From the NCBI GenBank assembly GCA_032139905.1, contig JAQJDB010000006.1:496001-560000 (forward strand): a stretch of 64,000 bases of DNA, in the 5' to 3' direction. The position numbers and the translations under genes are program-made. Source of the stretch: Nitrospira sp. MA-1. GTDB lineage: Bacteria; Nitrospirota; Nitrospiria; Nitrospirales; UBA8639. Positions 53,987 to 63,838 of this stretch are shown piece by piece. Positions within the stretch are counted from its first letter, which is position 1. Every line of letters starts with the position of its first letter. Under the pieces are notes generated by a model. It did no database searches, had not been told where the DNA came from, and saw nothing but the letters and a program-made list of their open reading frames with translations.

Positions 53987-55183
53987 CTATTGGACAAATC
54001 TGAGCGCTGGAGGTTCCTCTCGGTTTAGCTTTATTTTCCCTTTCACGGTTTCTAGCCCTTCGGTTATACATTTTATGATGTATTCCTGCTCTTTTTCAGT
54101 CATTTCGTAATAGAATGGCAAACGAAGCAGTCGACCGCTCAATTGTTCTGTGATTGGGAAATCGCCCTCGATATATCCAAACTTTTTCCCCATTGGCGAA
54201 CTGTGCAGTGGAACAAAATGAAAAACCGCCAAAATGTTCTGTTGCCTTAAGTACCCCATGAGGGCATCTCTTGTTTCTATATCTGAAAGAAGAATGTAAA
54301 ACATATGAAAATTACTCTTGCAATCTCCTGGTATGGTAGGGAGACTCAATAGACCTTGAATTTCAAGGGGTCGCAGGAGCATCCGGTACCGTTTAAAAAT
54401 TCCCCTTCTGCGCTCTGCAATCGAGTCCAACATCTCCAATTGGGCATAAAGGAATGCACAGACGATTTCACTGGGCACATATGACGATCCAATGTCGACC
54501 CATGTGTACTTATCAACTTCCCCGCGAAAAAATTCGCTCCGGTTGGTTCCCTTGTCTCGAATGATTTCTGCCCGCCTTATCATTCCGGGATCGTTGATGC
54601 AAAGTGCGCCCCCCTCACCACAGATATAATTTTTGGTCTCATGGAAACTATAGGTTCCGAGATGCCCAATAGTTCCGAGTGCCCGGTTTTTATAATACGC
54701 CCCCACTCCTTGCGCCGCATCTTCTATGACCAAGAGTGCATGTTTCTTTGCAATCGCCATAATGTGGTCCATTTCGCACGCGATTCCGGCATAATGAACT
54801 GGCAAAATGGCTTTTGTTTTTGGAGTAATCGCTTCTTCTATTCGATTTTCATCCAGATTCAGTGTGTCAGGCCTGATATCGACAAATACCGGTTTGGCGC
54901 CCAACCGAACAATCGCATTGGCGGTCGAGACGAAAGTATAGGAGGGGAGAATGACCTCATCACCGGGTCCAAGGTTACAAAGCATTGCGGCCATTTCCAG
55001 GGCTGCCGTGCAGGAAGGTGTCATAAGCACTTTGTGAACGCCGAACTGTTTTTCAAACAGTTCAGAACATTTTTTAGTGAAATACCCATCACCAGCCAAA
55101 TTTCCAAACGTCACCGCCTGCGCAATATAATAAAGCTCCTTTCCCGCAATGAACGGTTTATTGAAGGGGATGATCTTTTCCAT
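53987..55183 (-). CDS. wecE: Sugar-nucleotide aminotransferase, WecE-like
   Basis: This is a PLP-dependent aminotransferase of the DegT/DnrJ/EryC1 family, 398 residues, closest in look to WecE/RffA. WecE converts dTDP-4-keto-6-deoxyglucose to dTDP-4-amino-4,6-dideoxygalactose. The PLP lysine is Lys184 in SFHETKNYICGEGGAL. The cofactor phosphate-binding VLMTPSCTAALEMAA (about 52-66) and the IEDAAQGVGAYYK segment are intact. The N-terminal IPFNKPFIAGKELYYI matches the WecE start. It heads the polysaccharide cluster on this strand. The dTDP-sugar precursor genes (rmlA, rmlB) are not in the window. Confidence 0.88.
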   Translation of the reverse strand: MEKIIPFNKPFIAGKELYYIAQAVTFGNLAGDGYFTKKCSELFEKQFGVHKVLMTPSCTAALEMAAMLCNLGPGDEVILPSYTFVSTANAIVRLGAKPVFVDIRPDTLNLDENRIEEAITPKTKAILPVHYAGIACEMDHIMAIAKKHALLVIEDAAQGVGAYYKNRALGTIGHLGTYSFHETKNYICGEGGALCINDPGMIRRAEIIRDKGTNRSEFFRGEVDKYTWVDIGSSYVPSEIVCAFLYAQLEMLDSIAERRRGIFKRYRMLLRPLEIQGLLSLPTIPGDCKSNFHMFYILLSDIETRDALMGYLRQQNILAVFHFVPLHSSPMGKKFGYIEGDFPITEQLSGRLLRLPFYYEMTEKEQEYIIKCITEGLETVKGKIKLNREEPPALRFVQ

Positions 55184-56876
55184 CTTTCTTTCTCCATTTG
55201 TTGGAAAATACCTTTCTATGCGTCAACGGCAGAGGTCTCTTGCCTGAAATTAGAATTTCGTGCCTCACACCGTTCTGAAAATACTTGGCGTAATCACCCT
55301 TGGAGGGTGTTACTCCCAATGAGTCGTTGCCCCAAACCTTTTTGCCGGTTCACCTCTTCGAAACACCTACGGTACATACCCTGCTTAAGTTGCATGATTT
55401 CGACAAAGTTTGGTTACCTTTACAGAGAATTTTTGGCACCTCTATCAAGCCAGGCAAGCCCACAACCAAGCATTTCTATGTAGGGTTGTTGCCGATCTAA
55501 GTCGTTGGCTCACAGCAGGGATATCTCATCTCCTTACGGCTGAAGGCTTTAGCTATCGGGAATTCTGGCTACCTGATTACCCAAAGGGTATAAATCTGGG
55601 AATCTGGGATTGTGTAATGAGAGCGGGGCGGTGACGGCTTTCTTCCGGGAAAAATTTTCATCCCAGGGCATTAGATTTTAACATCCATTCTGGAATCTAA
55701 CGGTGCCATGGTCCCCCCTCGAACAACTCGGTCCAACTTTTTCTAAGGACCCGACAAATTACCCGTTGTCCTCAAAAAAACAGAATAAGTACTTAATCGT
55801 TGTCAAAAAAATCGGCCACCACTGAGGAAGGAGCATGCTCTTTTCTTGAAGTTTACCTGAAAGGCACACTAATGGGAATTCCCAATTTTTCTTCATCCCC
55901 TGGCAATACCAATACCTCAAGGATTTCATTGGGAGATTCGATATACCCGGTATATTGTTGATTTCGGCCTGTATCAGCCTCGACAGAGGCAATTAGCTTA
56001 TTGTCCGATCCAAGGTTGCAGGGTTTTTCCCTCAACAATGGACAAATTCTTTCGGGTTTCCAAATCCAGGGATAACGCCAAGCCTAAATATGAGGCAATG
56101 CCATGAAGATACAGAGCGCTGGAAGTGGGAGTGGTAGGCGCATCGGGACATTTTTTAGCCGTGGAGTAAATGGTGTTTCAGAACTTATTAACGGGACTTT
56201 GTTAATAAAAAATGACGGAAATCTTAGGCTGTAGAAGTAAGGCTGGTGGAAACATACCCGATATAAGAAAAGGCCTATTGGTTGAACTTGAATTGGGCAT
56301 CATCCTTAATCCGAAATTGTACAGGTGGGGGAATGTAATGAACGTTTTGTCAGTCGGCTATTCCGGCAATTTATGCTAATAGAAGATAACAGATTCTCCT
56401 GGACTGCTCCTTCATCAACAGGCCCATGCGGATTTTGAACTTAGTTGTTCTGTATTGATTCCAGTGCAGGCTCTTTTTGTGCACCATTGCTCGGATAGCG
56501 AAGAGTGGGATTGATATGTCTCGGTGGCAAAACCGATTCCCCAGGGAAAAGGCAGAGAGGTATCTGTGTGTATAGCACCAAAGGGAAAACGCATTTAGAA
56601 AAGGATTAACAGACCGTCTTTTTGATTTATCGGGCTTAATAAAACACTGGAAGTCGAGCCTTCTGTAGTCCCCGCAGGCACGGAAGTCGATTGTCGGCAG
56701 GTGGATTGTTGTGGAGCAGCTCATATAGTAGCTATTTAAGGAGAATTCCTTTCATAGGTGCCTACAGATTTGGTAAGCTTAATTTCTGTTCCTTGATTTC
56801 GTTAAATTGGTAGTTAGTATCAGAAAATACAGCCATCTTTGAACAAAAAAACTCGAAAACGTCTTTGGAAATAATT
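55184..56876. other. 1.7-kb region without a recognisable intact gene
   Basis: No frame here is convincing. On the minus strand, 55856-56150 gives two adjoining reading frames of good quality (LYLHGIASYLGLALSLDLET, then after a frame change SDNKLIASVEADTG and QQYTGYIESPNEILEVLVL). This looks like a frameshifted or decayed coding fragment, but I cannot name the family. The other open frames (55300-55634, 56371-56724) have no family features. The region separates the wec-type cluster from nadA and may be a graveyard of lost genes. Confidence 0.45.
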
Positions 56877-57974
56877 ATGCCCACTATTACAGAATTTCCT
56901 ATTACTGACTACCAAACTCTTCCGGATCAGGAATTGTTTGATCGAATTGTCGACGCAAAAGCCATATTAGGTCGGAAAGTATTGCTATTGGGACACAACT
57001 ATCAACGGGATGATGTAATCATCCATGCCGATTTTCGAGGCGATTCTCTTCTCTTGGCCAAGTATGCGGCTGAGCACCCTGAATTTCCTCATGTGGTGTT
57101 TTGTGGGGTGCATTTCATGGCTGAAACAGCCGACATTCTCAGTCGTTCCAATCAAACGGTCATTCTGCCCGATATGGCTGCTGGCTGCTCAATGGCGGAT
57201 ATGGCTTCCATGGAACAGGTGGATGATTGTTGGGAGCGGCTCGCCCGGGTGTTGCCTGTTGAGGAGACCGTGACCCCCATCGTGTATGTGAATTCAGCTG
57301 CTTCTCTCAAAGCCTTTTGCGGAGAACATGGTGGGGTGACCTGCACTTCTTCAAACGCCAAAGCCATTATGAACTGGGCCTGGGAGAGACGGGAGAAAAT
57401 TCTTTTCTTCCCGGATGAGCATTTAGGGCGGAACACCGCGAATGCGATGGGATTTCCCCCTGAGGAGATGATCGTCTGGGATCCCTTTCAACCCAATGGC
57501 GGGCATACTCGCGAAACCATACACAAGGCTCGTCTGATTCTCTGGAAGGGGCATTGTAGTGTGCATCAGATGTTCCAACCGGCACACGTTAGCTATTTCC
57601 GAAAGCAGTATCCTAATGTTCGGGTTATTGTGCATCCTGAATGTCATGAGGATGTGGTCAATCAGGCAGACCTGGTGGGATCGACGGAATTTATTATTCG
57701 GACGGTGACTCAGGCCGATCCAGGAACAATTTGGGCGGTGGGAACCGAACTGAATCTGGTGAATCGGTTGAAACAAGATCAAGCCGATAAGCAAGTCTTT
57801 TTCCTTTCCCCAATGGTGTGTCGCTGTTCGACGATGTATAGAATTGATGGGCCTCATTTATGTTGGGCCATGGAAAATCTCGTGCAGGGTCATGTGGTTA
57901 ATCACATCCAAGTTCCTGACGAGGAGAAAGTGTTTGCCAAGTTGGCTTTGGACCGCATGATGGATTTGAGCTGA
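56877..57974 (+). CDS. nadA: Quinolinate synthase NadA
   Basis: NadA is a [4Fe-4S] enzyme that condenses iminoaspartate with dihydroxyacetone phosphate to quinolinate in NAD synthesis. I start it at ATG 56877 (MPTITEFPIT), preferred over an in-frame TTG at 56865. The three cluster cysteines are Cys104 (DMAAGCSMADM), Cys256 (VIVHPECHEDV) and Cys315 (LSPMVCRCSTMYR). Substrate residues in LLGHNYQRDDV (near 40) and the FFPDEHLGRNTA segment are present. At 365 residues it is normal. No nadB or nadC is adjacent. Confidence 0.96.
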   Translation: MPTITEFPITDYQTLPDQELFDRIVDAKAILGRKVLLLGHNYQRDDVIIHADFRGDSLLLAKYAAEHPEFPHVVFCGVHFMAETADILSRSNQTVILPDMAAGCSMADMASMEQVDDCWERLARVLPVEETVTPIVYVNSAASLKAFCGEHGGVTCTSSNAKAIMNWAWERREKILFFPDEHLGRNTANAMGFPPEEMIVWDPFQPNGGHTRETIHKARLILWKGHCSVHQMFQPAHVSYFRKQYPNVRVIVHPECHEDVVNQADLVGSTEFIIRTVTQADPGTIWAVGTELNLVNRLKQDQADKQVFFLSPMVCRCSTMYRIDGPHLCWAMENLVQGHVVNHIQVPDEEKVFAKLALDRMMDLS

Positions 57975-58150
57975 ATACCTTTCTTCTGTGGTTCCCCCCC
58001 TTCCCTTATTTGTTGCGCTTTCATATCAATAACACGGTTGTTTTCCATTGATGTGTTGTCGCGATATGACTGAAGGGTTATGTTTGACGGGTTTGGGAGG
58101 CATGGCTAGAATGGCCTTGAGTTTATCCCACTATTCTTGAGAATTTCCCC

Positions 58151-61009
58151 ATGGACTACAAAGCGACATTGAACCTTCCCCGGACTGAGTTTCCGATGAA
58201 GGCCAATCTGCCACAAAAGGAACCGGAGCGATTAGCCTGGTGGGAGCGGGAGCGGGTGTACGACCGTATTCAGGAGGCCAGAAATGGCAGCCACCGTTAT
58301 ATCCTTCATGATGGCCCTCCCTATGCCAATGGGCATATTCATATCGGGCATGGGCTGAATAAAATTCTCAAAGACATCATTATTAAATCGAAAACCATGG
58401 CGGGGTTCCAGGCTCCCTATATCCCTGGATGGGATTGTCACGGGTTGCCGATTGAACATCAGGTGACCAAGCAGCTCGGTCCCAAGAAAAAAGATCTGAG
58501 TGCGGTGGAACTCCGGAAGCTCTGTCGCGAGTATGCGGAGAAATTTGTTGAGATCCAACGAGACGAGTTTCGCCGGTTAGGGGTATTCGGGGATTGGGAG
58601 CATCCGTATCTGACGATGGATCATGCCTATGAGGCCGCGATTGTTCGAGAGTTTGGAAAGTTTGTGGAAAAGGGTCGCGTCTATAAGGGATTGAAGCCGG
58701 TGTTGTGGTGTACCGTGGATCAAACGGCGCTGGCTGAAGCCGAAGTGGAATATGAGAATCATCTCTCACCGTCGGTATATGTGAAATTTCCCTTTACGGT
58801 CCTGCCGGCTGAAATGGGTTCCGACCAACGATTGGGTCTGCCAACCGTCAAAAAGTTGAAAGCCGTTTCGGCCGTCATTTGGACAACGACCCCTTGGACC
58901 CTTCCCGCGAACCAAGCCATTTGCCTCCATCCGGATTTTGACTATGCCGTTCTTCAAGCTGGAGAAGAGGCTTTTATCGTGGCTCTTGGATTGGTAGACG
59001 CATTTGCCAAGGCCTGTAAGATTGAGAAATTTGAGGTATTAGGAAAAAAGAAAGGAAAAGAATTCGAAGGGTGGACGTGTCATCCTCCATTTGCCAAGAA
59101 GGAGATCCCTATCCTCAATGGAGATTTTGTCACCTTGGAGCAAGGGACCGGGTGTGTCCATATTGCTCCTGGACATGGGATGGACGACTATCTTTTAGTT
59201 CTGAAATATAACAAACCCCCTTATGTCGAAATGCTTCCTGATCGGAAGCCATTGGAAATCCTGGTGCCGGTCAACAATGCAGGACGGTTTACGGATGATT
59301 TTCCTGAGTTTGCAGGACAACCCGTTTTGGAGGCGAATCCCGGGATTGTGGAAGTCTTGAATGCTAGGAAGTTGTTAGTTGGTGAAAAAAGGCTTGAACA
59401 TACTTATCCTCATTGTTGGCGCTGTAAGCAACCGGTCATCTTTCGGGCTACACACCAATGGTTTGTGTCCATGGAGGAAGCCGATCTTCGCCAAAAAGCC
59501 CTGAAAGAAATTGATAAAGTCCAATGGATTCCAGAGCGGGGACGAGATCGTATTTACGGGATGATTTTGAACCGTCCGGATTGGTGCTTATCTCGTCAGC
59601 GAATGTGGGGGACGCCCATTCCTGTGTTTTCTTGCCAAGGCTGTTCCACCTCATTAACTGATTCCAAAGTGATCGAGCATATCAGTGTTCAAATGCAGGA
59701 GAGTGGGGCCGACATTTGGTTTAGTCGATCCGCCCAGGAATTACTTCCCCAGGGAACCACATGTGTGCAATGCGGCCATGGGTCGTTTAAGAAAGAACAT
59801 GATATTTTAGATGTCTGGTTTGAATCGGGGGTGAGTCATGCGGCGGTGTTGAGGCCTCAAGGTGAAGGCTGGTATCCCGCAGACTTATACCTTGAAGGTT
59901 CCGATCAACATAGGGGATGGTTCCACAGTTCGCTTTTGACATCGGTGACGACGGATGAGCAAGCACCCTATCGGGCCGTCTTGACGCATGGGTTTGTTTT
60001 GGATGGGGAAGGCAAGAAAATGTCGAAATCGGCAGGCAATGTCGTGACCCCACAGGAAATTATCAAAGAGTCTGGTGCGGAAATTCTGCGACTATGGGTG
60101 GCCTCGCAGGATTATCAGGAAGATCTGCGTATCTCAAAAGAGATTTTAAAACAATTGACGGATGCGTATAGAAAAGTACGCAATACCTGCCGGTTCCTCC
60201 TGAGTAATCTGTATGATTTTGAGCCGGGCGTTCATTCCGTGCCCCATGCCGATTTGCCGGAACTGGATCAATGGGCCCTCTGGCGGCTAGGGCAACTGAT
60301 CGACAACGTGAAAAAGGGATATGCCCAATTTCAGTTTCGCCAGGTCGTGCACGAATTGGATTATTTTTGTTCTACGGATATGAGCGCGACCTATTTGGAT
60401 ATCTTGAAGGACCGTTTATATACCTTTCCAGCAAATTCGCTACTTCGGCGTGGTTCTCAGACGGTTTTGTTTGAAATCGTGTCCTCCTTAGCAACGCTCA
60501 TGGCTCCGATCCTGAGTTTTACTGCTGAAGAAATCTGGCAGGTTCTACCAGAATTCACGGTAGAAGGATCTAAGCCGATGAGTGTGCATTTGGCCGACTT
60601 CCCGAGATCCCCCACAGTCTTTCAAAACCCACAGCTCCATACGACGTGGGCCTACTTGTTCCAAGTCCGGAGTAAGGTGCAATTCGCTTTAGAAAAATCA
60701 AGACGAGACAAGGTGATTGGTTCTTCCCTGGATGCCACCGTAATCTTGCATGCGACTCAACCAAATTCTGCGTTGCTCGAAGGGTATCTCACCGATCTGC
60801 CGGCATTATTTATTGTCTCGTGTGTGAAGGTGGAAGCGGTTGGGTCACTGCCTGGAGGGGAATTGGTGGATGCGAGCCTGGGTTTAACGATAGAAATCGT
60901 CAAAGCTGAAGGTACCAAATGTGATCGATGTTGGAATATCCGCCAGGATGTGGGTTCACAGACTCAACATCCGACGCTTTGCGGTCGATGCGTGGAGGCG
61001 TTGCGATGA
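58151..61009 (+). CDS. ileS: Isoleucyl-tRNA synthetase
   Basis: This class I aminoacyl-tRNA synthetase attaches isoleucine to its tRNA, 952 residues. The HIGH motif is in PPYANGHIHIGHGLNK (about 57-70) and KMSKS is in GKKMSKSAGN near residue 622. The editing domain covers about 195-400 (WTTTPWTLPANQAI; GTGCVHIAPGHGMDDY). The C-terminal zinc finger CDRCW...CGRCVEAL is intact, marking the bacterial type. It starts at ATG 58151. Its stop overlaps the lspA start by four bases, a common ileS-lspA arrangement. Confidence 0.98.
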   Translation: MDYKATLNLPRTEFPMKANLPQKEPERLAWWERERVYDRIQEARNGSHRYILHDGPPYANGHIHIGHGLNKILKDIIIKSKTMAGFQAPYIPGWDCHGLPIEHQVTKQLGPKKKDLSAVELRKLCREYAEKFVEIQRDEFRRLGVFGDWEHPYLTMDHAYEAAIVREFGKFVEKGRVYKGLKPVLWCTVDQTALAEAEVEYENHLSPSVYVKFPFTVLPAEMGSDQRLGLPTVKKLKAVSAVIWTTTPWTLPANQAICLHPDFDYAVLQAGEEAFIVALGLVDAFAKACKIEKFEVLGKKKGKEFEGWTCHPPFAKKEIPILNGDFVTLEQGTGCVHIAPGHGMDDYLLVLKYNKPPYVEMLPDRKPLEILVPVNNAGRFTDDFPEFAGQPVLEANPGIVEVLNARKLLVGEKRLEHTYPHCWRCKQPVIFRATHQWFVSMEEADLRQKALKEIDKVQWIPERGRDRIYGMILNRPDWCLSRQRMWGTPIPVFSCQGCSTSLTDSKVIEHISVQMQESGADIWFSRSAQELLPQGTTCVQCGHGSFKKEHDILDVWFESGVSHAAVLRPQGEGWYPADLYLEGSDQHRGWFHSSLLTSVTTDEQAPYRAVLTHGFVLDGEGKKMSKSAGNVVTPQEIIKESGAEILRLWVASQDYQEDLRISKEILKQLTDAYRKVRNTCRFLLSNLYDFEPGVHSVPHADLPELDQWALWRLGQLIDNVKKGYAQFQFRQVVHELDYFCSTDMSATYLDILKDRLYTFPANSLLRRGSQTVLFEIVSSLATLMAPILSFTAEEIWQVLPEFTVEGSKPMSVHLADFPRSPTVFQNPQLHTTWAYLFQVRSKVQFALEKSRRDKVIGSSLDATVILHATQPNSALLEGYLTDLPALFIVSCVKVEAVGSLPGGELVDASLGLTIEIVKAEGTKCDRCWNIRQDVGSQTQHPTLCGRCVEALR

Positions 61010-61527
61010 GCGGGGGCATTCATCGGTTTGTGTTGTTAGGCCTCGTCGTCGCGTCCATCATAAGCCTTGACCAGGTTACCAAGTATTATATTGCCAGTTC
61101 GATGTATCTTCATGAATCCATCCCCATTATTCCGGGATATTTTTCTTTGACCTACATCAGGAATCCTGGCGCCGCATTTGGGATCATGGGCACAACCAGC
61201 AGCGGGTTTAGGCTCATTTTCTTTTTCCTGACTTCCCTCTTTGCCATGGGATTATTAATCACCATCTTCTTACGGCTGGAACCTCACGATTGGTGGGGGC
61301 AAATGACCATCGCGTCTATTTTTGGGGGTGCGATTGGAAATTTTATCGATCGCCTGCAATATGGAGAGGTCATCGATTTTTTAGATTTCTATATCAATGG
61401 CTACCATTGGCCCGCTTTCAATGTGGCCGATTCGGCGATTAGTGTGGGGGTGTGCTCTCTTCTCCTGCTGTTTGCCTTTGAAAAACGGAAACCCAACTTG
61501 ACCCCTCAAGAAAATCCTCCTCTTTAA
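61006..61527 (+). CDS. lspA: Lipoprotein signal peptidase (signal peptidase II)
   Basis: LspA is an inner-membrane aspartic protease that removes signal peptides from prolipoproteins, such as the lipoproteins encoded at 2, 30962 and 34286. It starts at ATG 61006, overlapping ileS by four bases; the open frame further upstream lies inside ileS. There are four membrane segments in 173 residues. The catalytic aspartates are Asp115 in GNFIDRL and Asp142 in FNVADSAI, and the SLDQVTKYY and RNPGAAFGI motifs match the family. Confidence 0.97.
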   Translation: MSGGIHRFVLLGLVVASIISLDQVTKYYIASSMYLHESIPIIPGYFSLTYIRNPGAAFGIMGTTSSGFRLIFFFLTSLFAMGLLITIFLRLEPHDWWGQMTIASIFGGAIGNFIDRLQYGEVIDFLDFYINGYHWPAFNVADSAISVGVCSLLLLFAFEKRKPNLTPQENPPL

Positions 61528-61619
61528 TCTTCCGGATTATCTGCAGTTGCGAGTCACGTGTGTACCCGCTTATTTTGCTCTCATCATATGATGTTCATGT
61601 GTAAGTATGGAGGGTGAAG

Positions 61620-62120
61620 ATGTTTCCGAGCACTGCCTATTCGCGACCAAATGGGGTTGGCCTGTCTATTTTTTGGATAGTGTTGTTGCTCAGTGTTTCG
61701 GCAAGTTTCGGTGAAGGGTTGCAGTTACCGGTTAATACCTGCCCCTCTGAAGGGAAGCCCATTCACATTCATGTGCATGGAATCAAAAGCGCTGCAGGAT
61801 CCCTAAAGGCAGTCCTGTATGGACCAGATCCAGAGAGTTTTTTAGTCAAGGGAGCCAGGGCTGATAAAGAACGGGAACCTGCCCAAAAAGGTTCTATGAC
61901 CATGTGTTTGGCTGCACCGATAGAAGGAAAATATGCCGTGGTTGTTTATCATGATGAAAACGACAATCATAAATTTGACCGTAATCTGATTGGCTTGCCT
62001 ACCGAAGGGTTTGGCGTGTCGAAAAATCCCTCGTTATTTTTAGCCGCTCCGAATTTTGAAGAATCCTCGTTCGAGGTGATTGGGGAAGTGACCCATGTGG
62101 ATGTTGACATGAAATATTAG
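61620..62120 (+). CDS. Exported DUF2141-type protein
   Basis: This protein of 166 residues has a signal peptide (about 12-32) and then one beta-rich domain typical of DUF2141: HIHVHGIKSAAGSLKAVLYG, EGKYAVVVYHDENDNHKFDR and GLPTEGFGVSKNP. The DENxNxKxD segment resembles a calcium-binding loop. ATG 61620 is well placed after GGAGGG; an in-frame GTG at 61614 overlaps that site. The function of the family is not known. It stands alone between lspA and a gene-free spacer. Confidence 0.85.
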   Translation: MFPSTAYSRPNGVGLSIFWIVLLLSVSASFGEGLQLPVNTCPSEGKPIHIHVHGIKSAAGSLKAVLYGPDPESFLVKGARADKEREPAQKGSMTMCLAAPIEGKYAVVVYHDENDNHKFDRNLIGLPTEGFGVSKNPSLFLAAPNFEESSFEVIGEVTHVDVDMKY

Positions 62121-62526
62121 TGCCATATCATCACCGTTGCCTGGGCATGTAAACGCATTCAGCCACTTGGATTGTTGCTATAGGGATAGACAGGTAAACT
62201 GGAGATGTGGTCACAGAATCTTCGACGTCATTTGATTGTCTGCCAGCTGGCTATTTTGCCTATTGGCTGGAACCTTCAAGGGGATATCCTTCCTGGCCAT
62301 GATGATGCTCTCTTACCGGATAGAAGTGTCGTGAGATTGGTTTCCGGCAACCATATTGATTTGCTATGAGGAGCGGGGCTGGATATGACGAGAAGCCTTA
62401 TTTTTCTCATACCGCTTTTATAAAGGGGGGTCCAAGTCCGTTACGATGATGGTGCATATCGAAAGGTGTTCCGCACGTGGTCCTATGAATATCACGCCTC
62501 TTTTAACGTAGCCATTTGAAGGGATA
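62121..62526. other. Convergent intergenic region
   Basis: About 400 bp between two converging genes. I see no gene or repeat, and no clear intrinsic terminator. Confidence 0.4.
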
Positions 62527-63792
62527 TTAGTGCGCCGACATGAGTCGGAGATACTTTTCCGCGATCCTGCCTACTTCGAACTCCGTAGCGCGGGCACGCA
62601 ACTGTTCCTGGCCAAGTGGATGGTCAAGGACTTCGAGAATAGCTTCGGCCAGCGCTTTGTCATCACCGACCGGTACCAATGGTCCAAAGGCCCCCTTTTG
62701 AAGAATCTCGGTAGGACCGCTCGGGCAGTCCGTGCTGACAATCGGGCATCCACATGCTAGCGCTTCGATCAGCACATTCGGACAACCTTCCCATGCTGAC
62801 GAGAGCACAAATACCGAAGCTCTGGCCATAAAGGCGAAGGGATTGTCGACAAATCCTGGCATGGAAATATCTTGGGTTAGGGCCAAGGTTTCAGCCAGCT
62901 CTTCAAGCTCATTCCGCATCCTTCCCTCCCCGAGGATCACCAGTCGGGCTGGACGCACAGAACGAACTCGTCCAAAGGCCTTTATGAGACACGCGAAGTC
63001 CTTTTGTGGCACATGTCTCCCTACACCTAGGATGACCGGTAGAGTATCTGCTGGAAACCACGGATGGTCAACCGGGATGCGGGCTTTTTCTTGTACCTGG
63101 GTGAGGGCCACCGGATTGAAAATCGTCGTAATACGATCACGTTGGATTCCCGTTAACGAGGACACATCTTCCGCGACGCCATCCGCCACGGTCGCGATTT
63201 CATCTGCCCATGGGTATACGCGTTGTAAGAGAGGTGCAAGAAAACGCCAACGCCACTTTTTTGATGTCTTGATGATGGGAGACAAGCTGGTTTGTTCGTT
63301 GATCACAATGCGAGTTTTGCCACCTGCAAGGCGTGCGGCTAACAAGGCTATGAGGTTCGCAGGAGTTTTGGCCGTGAGCATCGTATCTGGTTTCTCATGC
63401 CGTAAATATTCAACCAGATCCGGGAGATATCCGATAGTTTTGGGAGGATGAGACGATAGCAAGATCGGGAGGAGCATTGACCATAAAGCCCCAAAATCAG
63501 CTGACACGGCATGGAAGCATCCCCGCCATTTTGTCCCCCCCTTGAGCCCGATGACCTGAACCTTCGGGGAAATGCTGTCCAGATAGGGACCTGAGACCTG
63601 ACATAAGATCAGGTCCACTCTGTGATTGCGATCGGCAAAGGCCTCTGAGAGATAGACCATAGCCCTTGCGACGCCGCCCCCGGCTAGAGATGGTAAAAAT
63701 ATCGCAAGATGTTTACGGTCTGGTGGTTCACTTTCTATATTTATCGATTGACTCGGGAGTGGGGCGAAATCCGAGGAATTCGTCGTCATCAT
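62527..63792 (-). CDS. Glycosyltransferase, family 4 type
   Basis: This is a GT-B fold glycosyltransferase with about 421 residues from ATG 63792 (MMTTNSSDF). The frame is open to an ATG at 63900, but that would overlap the upstream gene by 62 bp, so the internal start is preferred. Recognisable parts are the N-terminal glycine-rich FLPSLAGGGVARAMVYLSEA, the VILGVGRHVPQKDFACLIKA segment in the C-lobe, the SSAWEGCPNVLIEAL motif with its conserved glutamate, and CPSGPTEIL. It likely acts in surface-polysaccharide synthesis. The donor and acceptor sugars are unknown. Confidence 0.9.
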   Translation of the reverse strand: MMTTNSSDFAPLPSQSINIESEPPDRKHLAIFLPSLAGGGVARAMVYLSEAFADRNHRVDLILCQVSGPYLDSISPKVQVIGLKGGTKWRGCFHAVSADFGALWSMLLPILLSSHPPKTIGYLPDLVEYLRHEKPDTMLTAKTPANLIALLAARLAGGKTRIVINEQTSLSPIIKTSKKWRWRFLAPLLQRVYPWADEIATVADGVAEDVSSLTGIQRDRITTIFNPVALTQVQEKARIPVDHPWFPADTLPVILGVGRHVPQKDFACLIKAFGRVRSVRPARLVILGEGRMRNELEELAETLALTQDISMPGFVDNPFAFMARASVFVLSSAWEGCPNVLIEALACGCPIVSTDCPSGPTEILQKGAFGPLVPVGDDKALAEAILEVLDHPLGQEQLRARATEFEVGRIAEKYLRLMSAH

Positions 63793-63838
63793 ATGATTAA
63801 AGGTCGCTTGAGACTTAATTGAATAGATACTGGGCTGA

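Noticed and set aside
54641-55483. Plus-strand open frame of 280 codons opposite the WecE-like gene
   Set aside because: It is the antisense shadow of a clear aminotransferase gene; the protein has no recognisable fold.
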